Counted from the stretch's first letter, positions 1 through 8,165 are shown. The stretch: DNA of 22,249 bases from GWF2-38-69 sp037127655 (GCA_037127655.1 JBAXXY010000029.1:1-22249), one strand, 5' to 3'. A program made the numbers and translations. The notes: a model not told the origin generated them from the sequence alone.

Positions 1-185
1 AAGCACTTATTGATAAATGCAGGCAAATTGGGATTCATTCTCTTATCGGGATTATAGCAGTTCCAAACAAACAGAGCATAACTCTGCACAGAAAGTTTGG
101 ATTCAATTTCATCGGCAGGCTCAACGAAACAGGATATAAATTCAATAAATGGATAGATGTAGAATACTGGCAGTTAATGCTGTAA
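1..185 (+). CDS. GNAT-family N-acetyltransferase, C-terminal fragment
   Basis: Only the last 60 or so codons are inside the window (frame beginning at base 3, TAA at 183-185). The visible protein runs from a helix with KCRQIGIHSLIGIIAVPN through SITLHRKFGFNFIGRLNETG to a C-terminal DVEYWQLML. This is the end of a GNAT fold: the strand carrying I-x-VPN, then the S-x-x-LHRKFGF helix near the acetyl-CoA site, then the last strands. The LHxKxGF...G + W-x-D-V-x-x-WQ pattern is typical of the phosphinothricin N-acetyltransferase (Pat/YncA) branch, which acetylates small amines. The substrate cannot be told from a fragment. The N-terminal part lies upstream of base 1. Confidence 0.85.
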   Translation, partial: ALIDKCRQIGIHSLIGIIAVPNKQSITLHRKFGFNFIGRLNETGYKFNKWIDVEYWQLML

Positions 186-191
186 AAAGAA

Positions 192-212
192 GGCAATAGG
201 CAACTGGCAATA
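192..212 (+). repeat. 21-nt repeat, copy 1: three heptamers GGCAATA-GGCAACT-GGCAATA
   Basis: Three tandem heptamers of the form GGCAAYW lie just after the acetyltransferase stop and just before the promoter of the DUF4160 gene. The same 21 bases occur again without change at 959-979. The copies are in direct orientation and flank the DUF4160/DUF2442 pair. Confidence 0.8.
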
Positions 213-218
213 AAACTC

Positions 219-247
219 TTGACACTTAAAACATTATCTGCTATTAT
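219..247 (+). promoter_or_regulatory. Sigma-70-type promoter for the DUF4160/DUF2442 pair
   Basis: A perfect -35 TTGACA (219-224), a 17-base spacer and a -10 TATTAT (242-247, five of six matches) stand 22 bases ahead of the start codon. Transcription would begin near 254, leaving a short leader with a strong ribosome site AAGGAG at 259-264. It is the closest match to consensus in the window. Confidence 0.75.
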
Positions 248-269
248 TTTAACAACTTAAGGAGCTAAT

Positions 270-524
270 ATGCCTGTCATATCAAGATTCTACGGATTAA
301 TCATTAAAATGTTTTTCAGACAATCTGAACATAACCCACCGCACTTTCATGCAATCTATGGCGAATATGTCGGTGAATTCAACATCCAGACACTTGAGAT
401 GATTGAAGGAGATTTGCCTTTGAAAGCTCGAAACCTAGTTAAAGAGTGGGCTCAACTTCATCAAGAAGAACTCATGGATATATGGACAACCCAGGAATTT
501 AAAGAAGTAAAACCTTTAGAATAA
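270..524 (+). CDS. DUF4160 domain protein, possible toxin-antitoxin component
   Basis: This 84-residue protein fits the DUF4160 family: an N-terminal strand leading into GLIIKMFFRQSEHNPPHFHA, then a strand with the GEYVGEFNIQTLEMIEGDLP pattern and a C-terminal helix rich in Lys, Glu and Trp. The E/D-H-x-P-P-H-x-H-A segment (about residues 20-28) is the family signature. DUF4160 genes are usually found beside DUF2442 genes, as here, with only two bases between stop and next start, which implies coupled translation. Such pairs are commonly listed as putative toxin-antitoxin modules, but I know of no settled biochemical activity, and nothing here shows which partner would be toxic. The start is well supported by AAGGAG five bases upstream. 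Confidence 0.85.
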   Translation: MPVISRFYGLIIKMFFRQSEHNPPHFHAIYGEYVGEFNIQTLEMIEGDLPLKARNLVKEWAQLHQEELMDIWTTQEFKEVKPLE

Positions 525-526
525 AA

Positions 527-781
527 ATGAAAGGAATTCCAAGAATAAAATCAGTGCAGCCCCTCAACGATATGATTGTAGTGGCAACTTTCGCCAATGG
601 AATAAAAAAGCAGTACGATATCAAACAGCTTACAAATCGCTTTCCTGTCTTTAATGAATTAAAAGACAAACATCTGTTCAACCTTGCACATGTTGACTGT
701 GGAGGTTACGGCATTTCCTGGAATGATTATATAGATCTTTCTGAATATGAAATCTGGGAAAACGGCAAGCTGCTTAAGTAG
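527..781 (+). CDS. DUF2442 domain protein, partner of the DUF4160 gene
   Basis: The 84-residue protein has the DUF2442 layout: a strand with V-x-P-L-N-D (residues 11-16), a second strand of the form V-x-F-A-N-G-x-K-x-x-YD (about 20-31), a Phe-rich helix around 39-52, then a strand with GGYGISWND-x-IDLS and a C-terminal E-I-W-E-N-G. Proteins of this family are small and often stand next to a DUF4160 or a helix-turn-helix gene; they are usually guessed to be the antitoxin or a DNA-binding partner. It begins two bases after the DUF4160 stop and has no good ribosome site of its own, so it is probably translated by coupling. Function is unproven. Confidence 0.85.
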   Translation: MKGIPRIKSVQPLNDMIVVATFANGIKKQYDIKQLTNRFPVFNELKDKHLFNLAHVDCGGYGISWNDYIDLSEYEIWENGKLLK

Positions 782-958
782 ATTTCAACCGACGCTACTT
801 CATGAATTGGATTCGTCCGCACTAAAGAAGACATCCATATTAGTTTAGGAGAGATATTTCTCGTACAATTTCATAATAGAATAATATGATAGATTTTGAG
901 ACTTTTTTTAAGATAAAATATTTACATAACTGGCAAAGGGTACAATCCCAATAACATC

Positions 959-979
959 GGCAATAGGCAACTGGCAATA
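959..979 (+). repeat. 21-nt repeat, copy 2, identical to 192-212
   Basis: This is an exact second copy of the three-heptamer unit (GGCAATA, GGCAACT, GGCAATA), 16 bases ahead of the start of the P-type ATPase gene. The rest of the 782-958 interval has no gene, no convincing hairpin and no clear promoter; it is A+T-rich, with one partial heptamer-like stretch (ACTGGCAAAGGG) at about 929-940. Confidence 0.8.
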
Positions 980-995
980 GTAATTACGAGGAACA

Positions 996-3656
996 ATGAA
1001 CGATAAACAATTTCATACAATTTCGACTGAAGAAACTCTTAATATGCTTGAAAGCTCCAAAAATGGTCTTTCAGCAAATAAAAGAATTGTTAGACTCAAG
1101 AAATACGGAAAGAACGAACTCGAAGAAAAAGGTGGACGAGGTCCCGGCAGAATAATTCTTGACCAGATACTCAGCACAATGGTTGTACTTCTTATCATAG
1201 CCGGAGCCGTTGCAGGACTTCTAGGCGATGACAAAGAAATGTTCGCTATATTTGCCATTGTAATACTTTTTGTAATTCTCGGATTTGTTCAGGAATACAG
1301 AGCCGAGAAAGCAATGCAGTCGCTTAAAAAACTTTCTACCCCGAGAGTACGAGTACGAATTGAAGGAACTCAGCAAGAAATTTCAGCTACAGAACTAGTC
1401 TCGGGTGACATCGTCATTCTTGAAGCAGGAAACATTATTCCAGCTGACTGTCGTATCATCGAAGCACATAACCTCAAAGTTCAGGAATCAATGCTGACTG
1501 GCGAGAATGAAGCTGTCGAAAAATCAGAGGCGGCATTAGACAAAGACAACTTGCCTATCGGAGACAGAAAAAACTCTTTATTCATGGGAACTGTAGCTAC
1601 TTATGGAAGAGGAGAAGCCGTTGTTACAGGTACTGGAATGGCGACAGAGCTAGGCAAAATCGCATTCATGATTCAGAATGTCAAAGAAAGCATGACCCCT
1701 TTGCAAAAGCAATTGGACAAGGTCGGTAAAAACCTCGCTATACTTGGAGTAATCTGCGCATTAGTCGTAATACTTGTAGGTTATCTGAACGGGGGCAAAC
1801 TTAAAGATCTATTGATGAGCGGCGTGAGCGTCGCTGTAGCTGTAATTCCAGAAGGATTGCCGGCAGTTATAACCATCACTCTTGCCATTGGCGCGCAGAA
1901 GATGCTCAGACGAAAAGCTCTCATCAGAAAACTCTCGGCCGTGGAAACTCTCGGTTCAGTTAATGTGATTTGTTCTGACAAAACCGGCACGCTTACAGAA
2001 AACAAGATGACTCTCACCAATATCTCATCATCAGATGCTTCATTTGAATTAAATCAAACATCTCAAAAGCTAGATGAACTTTCAACCCCATTGAAGGCTC
2101 TATTGCTCTGCGGAATTCTCTGCAATGATGGAAAAATCATAAAGAAAGACGATACAAAAGAGTCTGTCGGAGATCCTACAGAAACAGCTATTTTGAATGG
2201 CGCTGACAAACTTGGTTTTGATATAGAGAAGGTTCTTTCATCTTTCAAAAGAATAGATGAAATCCCTTTTGATTCTGAGCGAAAGAGAATGAGTACATTG
2301 CACAAAGGGGCGAGCAATTCAACCTTTAAAGAGTTATTTAAAGACGGAGACTTTGTCGCCTTTACAAAGGGTTCTGTAGATGGTCTTATTTCCATCTGCG
2401 ACAGATACTTATCTTCAGAAGGAATTAAACCTCTTACAAATACAGAAAAAGAAAAAATTCTGTCTGCAAATAATGCGCTATCTTCCAATGCCGTAAGAGT
2501 TCTTGGCGGAGCCTTCAAAACTTACGAAAAAGCAGATAAGCCATCAGAGACAAACCTCGTTTTTGTAGGTTTATTCGGCATGATTGATCCGCCGAGACCT
2601 GAAGCCAAAATAGCTATCGAGACATGTAAATCGGCCGGAATAAGGACAATTATGATAACTGGAGATCATCCGCTGACCGCCAAATCTATAGCCCAAAAAA
2701 TAGGCATCGCCGATAATCCAGAAGTTATAACAGGAGAAAAACTTGAATCTCTAAAAGGCGAAGAGCTAGATAAAACAATATTAAAGACCTGCGTCTTTGC
2801 CAGAGTATCTCCGAAAGACAAACTCAAAATAGTCGAAGTCCTCCAGTCTCATTCATGTATAGTAGCCATGACAGGAGATGGTGTTAATGACTCACCCGCT
2901 CTAAAGAAAGCTGACATCGGCATAGCCATGGGCATCACAGGAACAGATGTCTCCAAAGAAGCATCCAAGATGATCCTCCTTGATGACAATTTCTCGACAA
3001 TCGTCAATGCCGTAGAGCAAGGACGAATCATCTATGACAACATCAAGAGATATATTTGCTTCTCCGTAGGCGGCAATATCGGCAAAGTAATTGTAATGCT
3101 ATCTGCTCCGGTATTCGGTGTGGCTATAGCGCTTTTTCCTATTCAACTCTTATGGTTAAACTTGTTGACAGACGGTCTTTTGGGCATCGGTCTTGGTGTT
3201 GAAAAGTCAGAATCAGGAGTGATGAAAAAACATCCCAGAAAAGCTGGATCATCCATTTTTTCTGATGGAGCTTTAGCTCAAACTCTTATTGTGGGTTTAT
3301 CAGTCGGGCTTCTTGCGCTGATAGTGGGATATTTTTACTTATTGACTAGTCCTGCAAAGTGGGAGACTATGCTTTTTAATTCCATAGCATTTATACAAAT
3401 AGGTCAGGCGCTCGGAGTTAGATCCAACACTGATAGTTTCTTCTCATACCGCTTCAAAGGAAACAGAGTCCTGATGTCTATGATTATCATAATTATTATC
3501 CTTCAGTTCTGCGTAGTCTATATCCCTCAACTAAGCCCTTTCTTCAATGTAATTCCTTTAACGCTCATAGACTGGATAGTTTGCCTGATTTGCGGATTTA
3601 TCATGATAATTATTCTTGAAGTTATAAAAAAACTTCTATATCGGGAAATCAACTAA
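996..3656 (+). CDS. Calcium-transporting P-type ATPase (P2 type)
   Basis: The 886-residue protein is a full-length P2-type ion pump that would export Ca2+ across the inner membrane at the cost of ATP. It begins with a cation-ATPase N-domain, then M1-M2, the actuator domain with LTGE (167-170), M3-M4 with the ion-binding PEGLP (285-289, Glu286), the phosphorylation site DKTGTLT (Asp328), a nucleotide-binding domain with the KGS motif, TGDGVND (626-632) and M5-M10. M6 carries NLLTDG (Asn722, Thr725, Asp726), the SERCA-like Ca2+ ligands. In M5 the SERCA site I glutamate is replaced by Lys697 in the context GGNIGK, so one Ca2+ per ATP is likely. The start has GAGGA at 988-992. No regulator or partner gene is adjacent. 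Mn2+ or another cation cannot be excluded. Confidence 0.9.
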   Translation: MNDKQFHTISTEETLNMLESSKNGLSANKRIVRLKKYGKNELEEKGGRGPGRIILDQILSTMVVLLIIAGAVAGLLGDDKEMFAIFAIVILFVILGFVQEYRAEKAMQSLKKLSTPRVRVRIEGTQQEISATELVSGDIVILEAGNIIPADCRIIEAHNLKVQESMLTGENEAVEKSEAALDKDNLPIGDRKNSLFMGTVATYGRGEAVVTGTGMATELGKIAFMIQNVKESMTPLQKQLDKVGKNLAILGVICALVVILVGYLNGGKLKDLLMSGVSVAVAVIPEGLPAVITITLAIGAQKMLRRKALIRKLSAVETLGSVNVICSDKTGTLTENKMTLTNISSSDASFELNQTSQKLDELSTPLKALLLCGILCNDGKIIKKDDTKESVGDPTETAILNGADKLGFDIEKVLSSFKRIDEIPFDSERKRMSTLHKGASNSTFKELFKDGDFVAFTKGSVDGLISICDRYLSSEGIKPLTNTEKEKILSANNALSSNAVRVLGGAFKTYEKADKPSETNLVFVGLFGMIDPPRPEAKIAIETCKSAGIRTIMITGDHPLTAKSIAQKIGIADNPEVITGEKLESLKGEELDKTILKTCVFARVSPKDKLKIVEVLQSHSCIVAMTGDGVNDSPALKKADIGIAMGITGTDVSKEASKMILLDDNFSTIVNAVEQGRIIYDNIKRYICFSVGGNIGKVIVMLSAPVFGVAIALFPIQLLWLNLLTDGLLGIGLGVEKSESGVMKKHPRKAGSSIFSDGALAQTLIVGLSVGLLALIVGYFYLLTSPAKWETMLFNSIAFIQIGQALGVRSNTDSFFSYRFKGNRVLMSMIIIIIILQFCVVYIPQLSPFFNVIPLTLIDWIVCLICGFIMIIILEVIKKLLYREIN

Positions 3657-3659
3657 TCT

Positions 3660-3688
3660 TTGAATATTAGATCAAAGTAGAATATACT
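3660..3688 (+). promoter_or_regulatory. Promoter for the Bcr/CflA-type exporter
   Basis: The -35 TTGAAT (3660-3665) and the -10 TATACT (3683-3688) are 17 bases apart and lie between the ATPase stop and the exporter start. The predicted transcript begins near 3695. It indicates that the exporter is transcribed apart from the ATPase gene. Confidence 0.6.
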
Positions 3689-3720
3689 TAATTTAGTTTA
3701 ACCAAACAGAAAATATCACA

Positions 3721-4977
3721 ATGAAACTCTCAAAAAAAAACAAACTTATAATGCTTCTGGCATCCATCCTCCTTTTTGCAGGTATGGCTACAGATATTTA
3801 CATTCCTTCGCTACCACTTATCGTTAAGACATTTAAAACAACCAGTGTAATGGCAGGACTGACGGTAAGCGTTTACATCTTGGCTTTTGCCATAAGCGGA
3901 CTTGCGGCGGCTTCTTTCAGTGACCATTTCGGACGGAAGATCACTCTCAAATATGCAAATATATTATTCCTTGTAGCAACTGGTCTTTTAGTTTTCGCCC
4001 CGACCATTCACACCTTCATATTATTGAGAATCCTTCAGGGAATCGCAGGCGGATTTTTCTCAGTAATAACCAGACAGATAATCAAAGATTTGTTTGATGA
4101 AAAAGAGCAAATCAATATCAATGCCATAATTTTCACAGCGTTTGTTATCTCGCCTGCAGTAGCTCCTATTCTAGGCGCATTTATTGCCGAGCACTTCTCA
4201 TGGCGAGTTTGTTTTGTAGTTATCTTCGTTCTTCAGGCCTTGGTCTTTATCGGAATAAGCAAAGATTTAAAGGAAACTCTCAAAGTCAGGAAAGACTTTC
4301 AGCATCCCCTTACCACAGTTGGTTCCATTTTCCTATTTTTTTTCAATAGGGAGTTTAACGCTTGTGTTCTAGTCTCAAGTCTTGCATACGGCGGATATTT
4401 CGCATTCATAACCATATCGAGTTTTATCTTTATAAATCATCTCGGATTTTCGGGGATGAGTTACTCTCTGATATTCTTGATTTTGGCAGCGCTCTACCTT
4501 GTTTCAAACCTCCTGATGAGAGCGATGAACAACATGGATATGAATAAACACACAATTATTCTCTACGGTTGCATCCTTAATTTTATCGGCGCAGTTCTGC
4601 TAATATTTACTCTTTTTAACTTCAGCAAAACTATGATTTCTATTTTCATAATCACCGGCGCGGTCTTTATGCGTTTCGGACTTGGTTTTATCTTGTCTCT
4701 TGTCCAAATCGTAGCAATGAACCAGTTTAAGAAAAGTGGCGGACTTGCCTTAGGAACTCTGAATGCGGCACAATGCATTTTTGCGGCCTTCTGCGCCACT
4801 TGGGCCACGCACTTTGCAAATCCTATTATGGGGCTATTTGTAGTGAGTATTGTCTTCTGCGGCGGCGCCTTACTGATTTATCTCTTGATTTTTTCTAAGC
4901 TCCCCTACCCTCATCTTAAGTACAAAGTTATGAAAATATTCCTTCACGAAGAACACATAAATAAATATATCGAATAA
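3721..4977 (+). CDS. Bcr/CflA-family major facilitator drug exporter
   Basis: The 418-residue protein has about twelve membrane segments and the hallmarks of the 12-TM DHA1 drug:H+ antiporters, Bcr/CflA branch. TM1 carries the D-I-Y-I-P-S-L-P motif (residues 25-32), the loop between TM2 and TM3 has motif A as SDHFGRK (67-73), TM4 has motif B with Arg103 in LLRILQGIAGG, and TM5 has the antiporter motif C-like AVAPILGAFI. Known members expel bicyclomycin, chloramphenicol or small metabolites such as cysteine; the substrate here is unknown. It has its own promoter upstream but no clear Shine-Dalgarno sequence, the leader near the start being A-rich. The next gene, hypC, is 100 bases downstream and has a separate promoter. 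Confidence 0.88.
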   Translation: MKLSKKNKLIMLLASILLFAGMATDIYIPSLPLIVKTFKTTSVMAGLTVSVYILAFAISGLAAASFSDHFGRKITLKYANILFLVATGLLVFAPTIHTFILLRILQGIAGGFFSVITRQIIKDLFDEKEQININAIIFTAFVISPAVAPILGAFIAEHFSWRVCFVVIFVLQALVFIGISKDLKETLKVRKDFQHPLTTVGSIFLFFFNREFNACVLVSSLAYGGYFAFITISSFIFINHLGFSGMSYSLIFLILAALYLVSNLLMRAMNNMDMNKHTIILYGCILNFIGAVLLIFTLFNFSKTMISIFIITGAVFMRFGLGFILSLVQIVAMNQFKKSGGLALGTLNAAQCIFAAFCATWATHFANPIMGLFVVSIVFCGGALLIYLLIFSKLPYPHLKYKVMKIFLHEEHINKYIE

Positions 4978-5009
4978 TCAGGTTTCCATGCAAAACCACA
5001 ATTTTATGC

Positions 5010-5038
5010 TTTAAAAATAGTGCCATTAACTTTATACT
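5010..5038 (+). promoter_or_regulatory. Probable promoter for the hypC-hypD transcript
   Basis: A weak -35 TTTAAA (5010-5015), a 17-base spacer and the -10 TATACT (5033-5038) would start a transcript near 5045, about 33 bases ahead of hypC. The -10 is the same TATACT seen before the exporter and the phosphatase-family gene. Confidence 0.45.
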
Positions 5039-5077
5039 TCGTCAAAACTAAAAATCTAAATAATTGTTGGTGATTAA

Positions 5078-5311
5078 ATGTGCCTAGCTGTACCTATGAG
5101 AATATCTGAAATCAAAGATAAAAATATCGCGGTCGTCGAATCTGACGGAGCAAAAACAAGAGTAAGCATAGCTTTGATTGAAAACCCGGCTGTAGGTGAT
5201 TTCGTAGTCATTCATGCTGGTTATGCAATCGAGAGAATAGATCAGCAGGAAGCCGACAAAAGAATAGAACTCTTCAAAGAACTTGCTGAACTCAACATTT
5301 TTGCACATTAA
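5078..5311 (+). CDS. hypC: HypC-family hydrogenase maturation chaperone
   Basis: This 77-residue protein starts MCLAVPMRI, the family's invariant N-terminus, whose Cys2 (exposed after Met removal) binds the iron of the Fe(CN)2CO precursor. The conserved His is in IHAGYAIERID (His46). HypC works with HypD to assemble the cyanide- and CO-ligated iron and delivers it to the large subunit of [NiFe] hydrogenase in the cytoplasm. The fold is a small OB barrel with a C-terminal helix, seen here as residues 55-74. A GGTGA ribosome site precedes the start. hypD follows after eight bases. No hydrogenase subunit or other hyp gene is present in the window. Confidence 0.95.
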   Translation: MCLAVPMRISEIKDKNIAVVESDGAKTRVSIALIENPAVGDFVVIHAGYAIERIDQQEADKRIELFKELAELNIFAH

Positions 5312-5319
5312 GCCAAGCA

Positions 5320-6426
5320 ATGAAATATATTGACGAATACAGAAACAGCGAAGCCGCATCTTATCTGACGAAAGAAATTGGCAAAAACTCCGCCATCCTT
5401 TCAGAGAGGAATTTGTCCATTAACATCATGGAAGTATGCGGTAGCCATACGATGGCAATATCGCGTTTCGGCATAAGAGAACTCCTTCCAGATAATATCT
5501 CTCTTATAAGCGGACCTGGATGCCCTGTTTGCGTTACTGATGCCGGATATATAGATGCTTCGATAGAGATTGCAGAAAAAGGCATTACAGTTGCTACATT
5601 CGGAGATATGATTAATGTCCCTGGTTCGAAGAAAAACCTTGCAAAATGCCGCTCTGAAGGATGTAAAATAGAGGTTTGCTACTCACCACTGTCCCTTCTG
5701 GACAAAGCCAGAGATAATCCCGATAAAGAGTTTGCCTTTCTTGCTATCGGCTTTGAGACAACCATGGCTCCGATAGTCTGCATGCTAGATTCAGCTATTC
5801 AAGAAGAGCTGAAAAATATTTCGATACTGACGGCTTTTAAGCTCGTTCCTCCTGCTTTGGATGTTCTAACTTCTGATCCTGAACTCAAAATAGATGCCTT
5901 TCTCTGCCCTGCTCATGTAAGCGCTATCATAGGATCTACAGCTTACGAACCAATCGCTCACAAATACAATATTCCTTGTGTAATAGCCAGTTTTGAACCT
6001 GTGGAAATCCTTCTTGGAATAAACTCTATTTTAAAACAGATCGTATCTGGCAAAGCTTTTGTAGAAAATGACTATGAAAGAGTAGTAAAAAAACAAGGCA
6101 ACCTGATAGCTCAGAATCTATTCAAGAAATATCTGAAGGAATGCGATGCGTCATGGAGAGGAATAGGAGTCATTCCGAAGAGCGGACTAGAATTAAAAGA
6201 GGAGTATTCAGCCTTTGACGCCTCAAAAAAATTTAAGATCAATGTAAACCCAGGCAAGCCTGATAAGATGTGCAAGTGCGGAGATGTCCTCAAGGGAAAA
6301 ATCAAACCCTTCGAGTGCCCACTATTCGCTAAAGCATGCAATCCAATTAACCCGGTAGGGCCATGTATGGTAAGTTCAGAAGGCACATGTTCGGCCTACT
6401 ATAAATACAACAGAAAAACTTTATAA
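5320..6426 (+). CDS. hypD: HypD, Fe-S scaffold for the [NiFe] hydrogenase Fe(CN)2CO cofactor
   Basis: The 368-residue protein matches HypD over its whole length. It carries MEVCGSHT (Cys40), GPGCPVCVT (Cys68, Cys71) and the C-terminal cysteine cluster for the [4Fe-4S] centre (Cys318/320, 333, 340, 349, 357) within KCGDVLKG, ECPLF and GPCMVSSEGTCSAYY. HypD binds HypC and holds the iron while HypE donates cyanide; its redox-active cysteines and cluster are all intact, so the gene looks functional. The order hypC-hypD is the usual one, but hypE, which commonly follows, is replaced by an ArnT-like glycosyltransferase ten bases downstream. The start at 5320 is the one that gives the normal N-terminal length. 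Confidence 0.96.
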   Translation: MKYIDEYRNSEAASYLTKEIGKNSAILSERNLSINIMEVCGSHTMAISRFGIRELLPDNISLISGPGCPVCVTDAGYIDASIEIAEKGITVATFGDMINVPGSKKNLAKCRSEGCKIEVCYSPLSLLDKARDNPDKEFAFLAIGFETTMAPIVCMLDSAIQEELKNISILTAFKLVPPALDVLTSDPELKIDAFLCPAHVSAIIGSTAYEPIAHKYNIPCVIASFEPVEILLGINSILKQIVSGKAFVENDYERVVKKQGNLIAQNLFKKYLKECDASWRGIGVIPKSGLELKEEYSAFDASKKFKINVNPGKPDKMCKCGDVLKGKIKPFECPLFAKACNPINPVGPCMVSSEGTCSAYYKYNRKTL

Positions 6427-6436
6427 GGAGCTCTTA

Positions 6437-8122
6437 ATGTCTGGCAGCAGAAAATTTGTCACAGTTACTTTTTTCACAGCTTTAATTTATTACATCCTGG
6501 CATACATAATCCCGCTTGGGTCCAATATGCCCTTGATAACCCCTGATGAAACTCGATATGCCGAGATAGCCAGAGAGATGATAGCAAGCGGCAATTGGGT
6601 TGTCCCTAAATTGCTTGGGATGGATTACTTTGAGAAACCGATCATGGGTTACTGGATGAATGCTCTTTCAGAAATCATTTTTGGCTACAATAATTTTGCT
6701 GTTCGTTTTGCTTCGGCGCTATCGGCTGGATTAACGGCTCTATTGATTTTTTTCTTTGTCAAAAGATTCGCAGAAGACAAGGTTCTCGCTCCATTAAGCG
6801 CTCTAGTTTATCTTGGATTCGGGCTTATTTACGGTGTGGGGACTTTCTCTGTTCTTGATTCACAAACGACATTATTTATATCTGGCGCACTCATAACCTT
6901 TTACTTTGGATACAGCGCCAATAGCAAACTCTCTCTGAATGGTTGGTTAGCTATATGCGGCATCTTCACAGGATGCGCATTTATGACAAAAGGGTTCATC
7001 GCTTTTGCTGTTATGGCTATAGCAATTGCTCCGTTCCTGATATGGCAGAAAGACTGGAAAAAACTCTTTACTATGGCGTGGGTTCCAATAATCTTCGCTG
7101 TTCTGGTTTCGCTTCCTTGGGCATTGGCCATCAACAAACAGGCGCCTGACTTCTGGCGGTACTTCTTCTTCGTAGAGCACTACGACAGATTTTTCAGAGC
7201 AAGCGTAGATAAGACACAGTTCCACACTCAGCCATTCTGGTTTTTCATTCCGATAATTATTGGAGGCATGCTCCCGTGGGCTTTCCACCTTCCTACTGCA
7301 ATAACAGGATTCAAAAGAAAATATGCTTTCAAAAAGCCTTTATTCCGTTACCTTGCATGCTGGGTTCTCTTCCCATTCATCTTCTTCTCTGCATCCAGCG
7401 GCAAACTTGCCACATATATTCTTCCATGCCTGCCTGCTCTATCCATACTGACAGCTTACGGTATTTATTGGGCTTTGGAGTTTGACGGAAAGGACAAGAT
7501 TTTTAATATCACAAATAGAGTGCTTAGCTATATATTTGTCATTGCTGTTATCGGTCTTGTTATTTATCAGATTCTAGCATACTTCATCTCTTCTATTCCT
7601 CTAATCTATACATCTTTAGCCGGAATGCTCTTTGCTATTTTTGGAGTCCTTCTCATGGCTTACCTTTACCGTTCATCATCTAAAGCGCACTCAACAATGA
7701 GTAAACTCATCCTTTTTGCAATCGCTCCTCTCTTTGTAATGTTAATCAGACCGGAAGTCACTCCGGATATGGTTACTACAGAAATAGCTCAGGGTCAGTT
7801 TGTTACTGATGCTTCAAAATACATATCCCCAGATACTCTTATTCTGGCTCATATGAATATGATGCACGCTGTCGCATGGTATCTTAAAAGATCTGATATT
7901 TATCTTTGGGACAATCCAGGCGAACTCGAATACGCAACAGACCTTCCTCAATATAAGTACAGACTCATTAAGGGTAAAAATGGGCTCAATGCACTGATAG
8001 AGGAACAAACCGGTAAAGGCGGAGTTGCTACATTCATGAGAGGTGAATTTCAAGAAAACTTCCCGGTAAAGGCTACAAACGAAGCCTATCAGAATAGATT
8101 GATGTTTGGAAAATTCGACTAA
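6437..8122 (+). CDS. ArnT-like glycosyltransferase (GT39/GT83 superfamily), first copy
   Basis: The 561-residue protein has a short N-terminal segment, one membrane helix, then a periplasmic loop with TPDETRYAEIAREM (Asp37-Glu38), followed by some ten more helices and a soluble C-terminal domain from about 440. This is the ArnT/PMT plan: transfer of a sugar from a polyprenyl phosphate carrier to lipid A, another glycan or protein on the outer face of the inner membrane. The two acidic residues known to matter in ArnT, the Asp of the DE motif and the later Asp in VLDSQ (Asp141), are present. FEKPIMGYW is the family motif after the first loop. AAGGAG at the hypD stop codon gives a strong ribosome site and suggests cotranscription with hypCD. 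The acceptor is unknown; L-Ara4N is not shown by the sequence. Confidence 0.87.
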   Translation: MSGSRKFVTVTFFTALIYYILAYIIPLGSNMPLITPDETRYAEIAREMIASGNWVVPKLLGMDYFEKPIMGYWMNALSEIIFGYNNFAVRFASALSAGLTALLIFFFVKRFAEDKVLAPLSALVYLGFGLIYGVGTFSVLDSQTTLFISGALITFYFGYSANSKLSLNGWLAICGIFTGCAFMTKGFIAFAVMAIAIAPFLIWQKDWKKLFTMAWVPIIFAVLVSLPWALAINKQAPDFWRYFFFVEHYDRFFRASVDKTQFHTQPFWFFIPIIIGGMLPWAFHLPTAITGFKRKYAFKKPLFRYLACWVLFPFIFFSASSGKLATYILPCLPALSILTAYGIYWALEFDGKDKIFNITNRVLSYIFVIAVIGLVIYQILAYFISSIPLIYTSLAGMLFAIFGVLLMAYLYRSSSKAHSTMSKLILFAIAPLFVMLIRPEVTPDMVTTEIAQGQFVTDASKYISPDTLILAHMNMMHAVAWYLKRSDIYLWDNPGELEYATDLPQYKYRLIKGKNGLNALIEEQTGKGGVATFMRGEFQENFPVKATNEAYQNRLMFGKFD

Positions 8123-8165
8123 ATTTTGTTATTTGACGATAAAGAAACCCATCGGTTTAATCTGG

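Noticed and set aside
192..212. Heptamer repeats as a CRISPR remnant
   Set aside because: Units are seven bases in direct tandem with no spacers, and no cas gene is present.
2063..2518. 151-codon open frame on the minus strand inside the P-type ATPase gene
   Set aside because: It lies wholly opposite the nucleotide-binding domain of a clear ATPase, has a composition typical of an antisense shadow (Ser/Leu/Pro-rich) and no recognisable family.
3658..3677. CTTTGA...TCAAAG hairpin after the ATPase gene, as a terminator
   Set aside because: A six-pair A+T-rich stem with an eight-base loop and no T-run; it also overlaps a good promoter for the next gene.
8145..8158. AAACC-catc-GGTTT hairpin between the two convergent glycosyltransferases, as a shared terminator
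   Set aside because: The stem is only five base pairs, with no proper T-run on the plus strand and only a mixed T-rich stretch on the minus strand; too weak to call.
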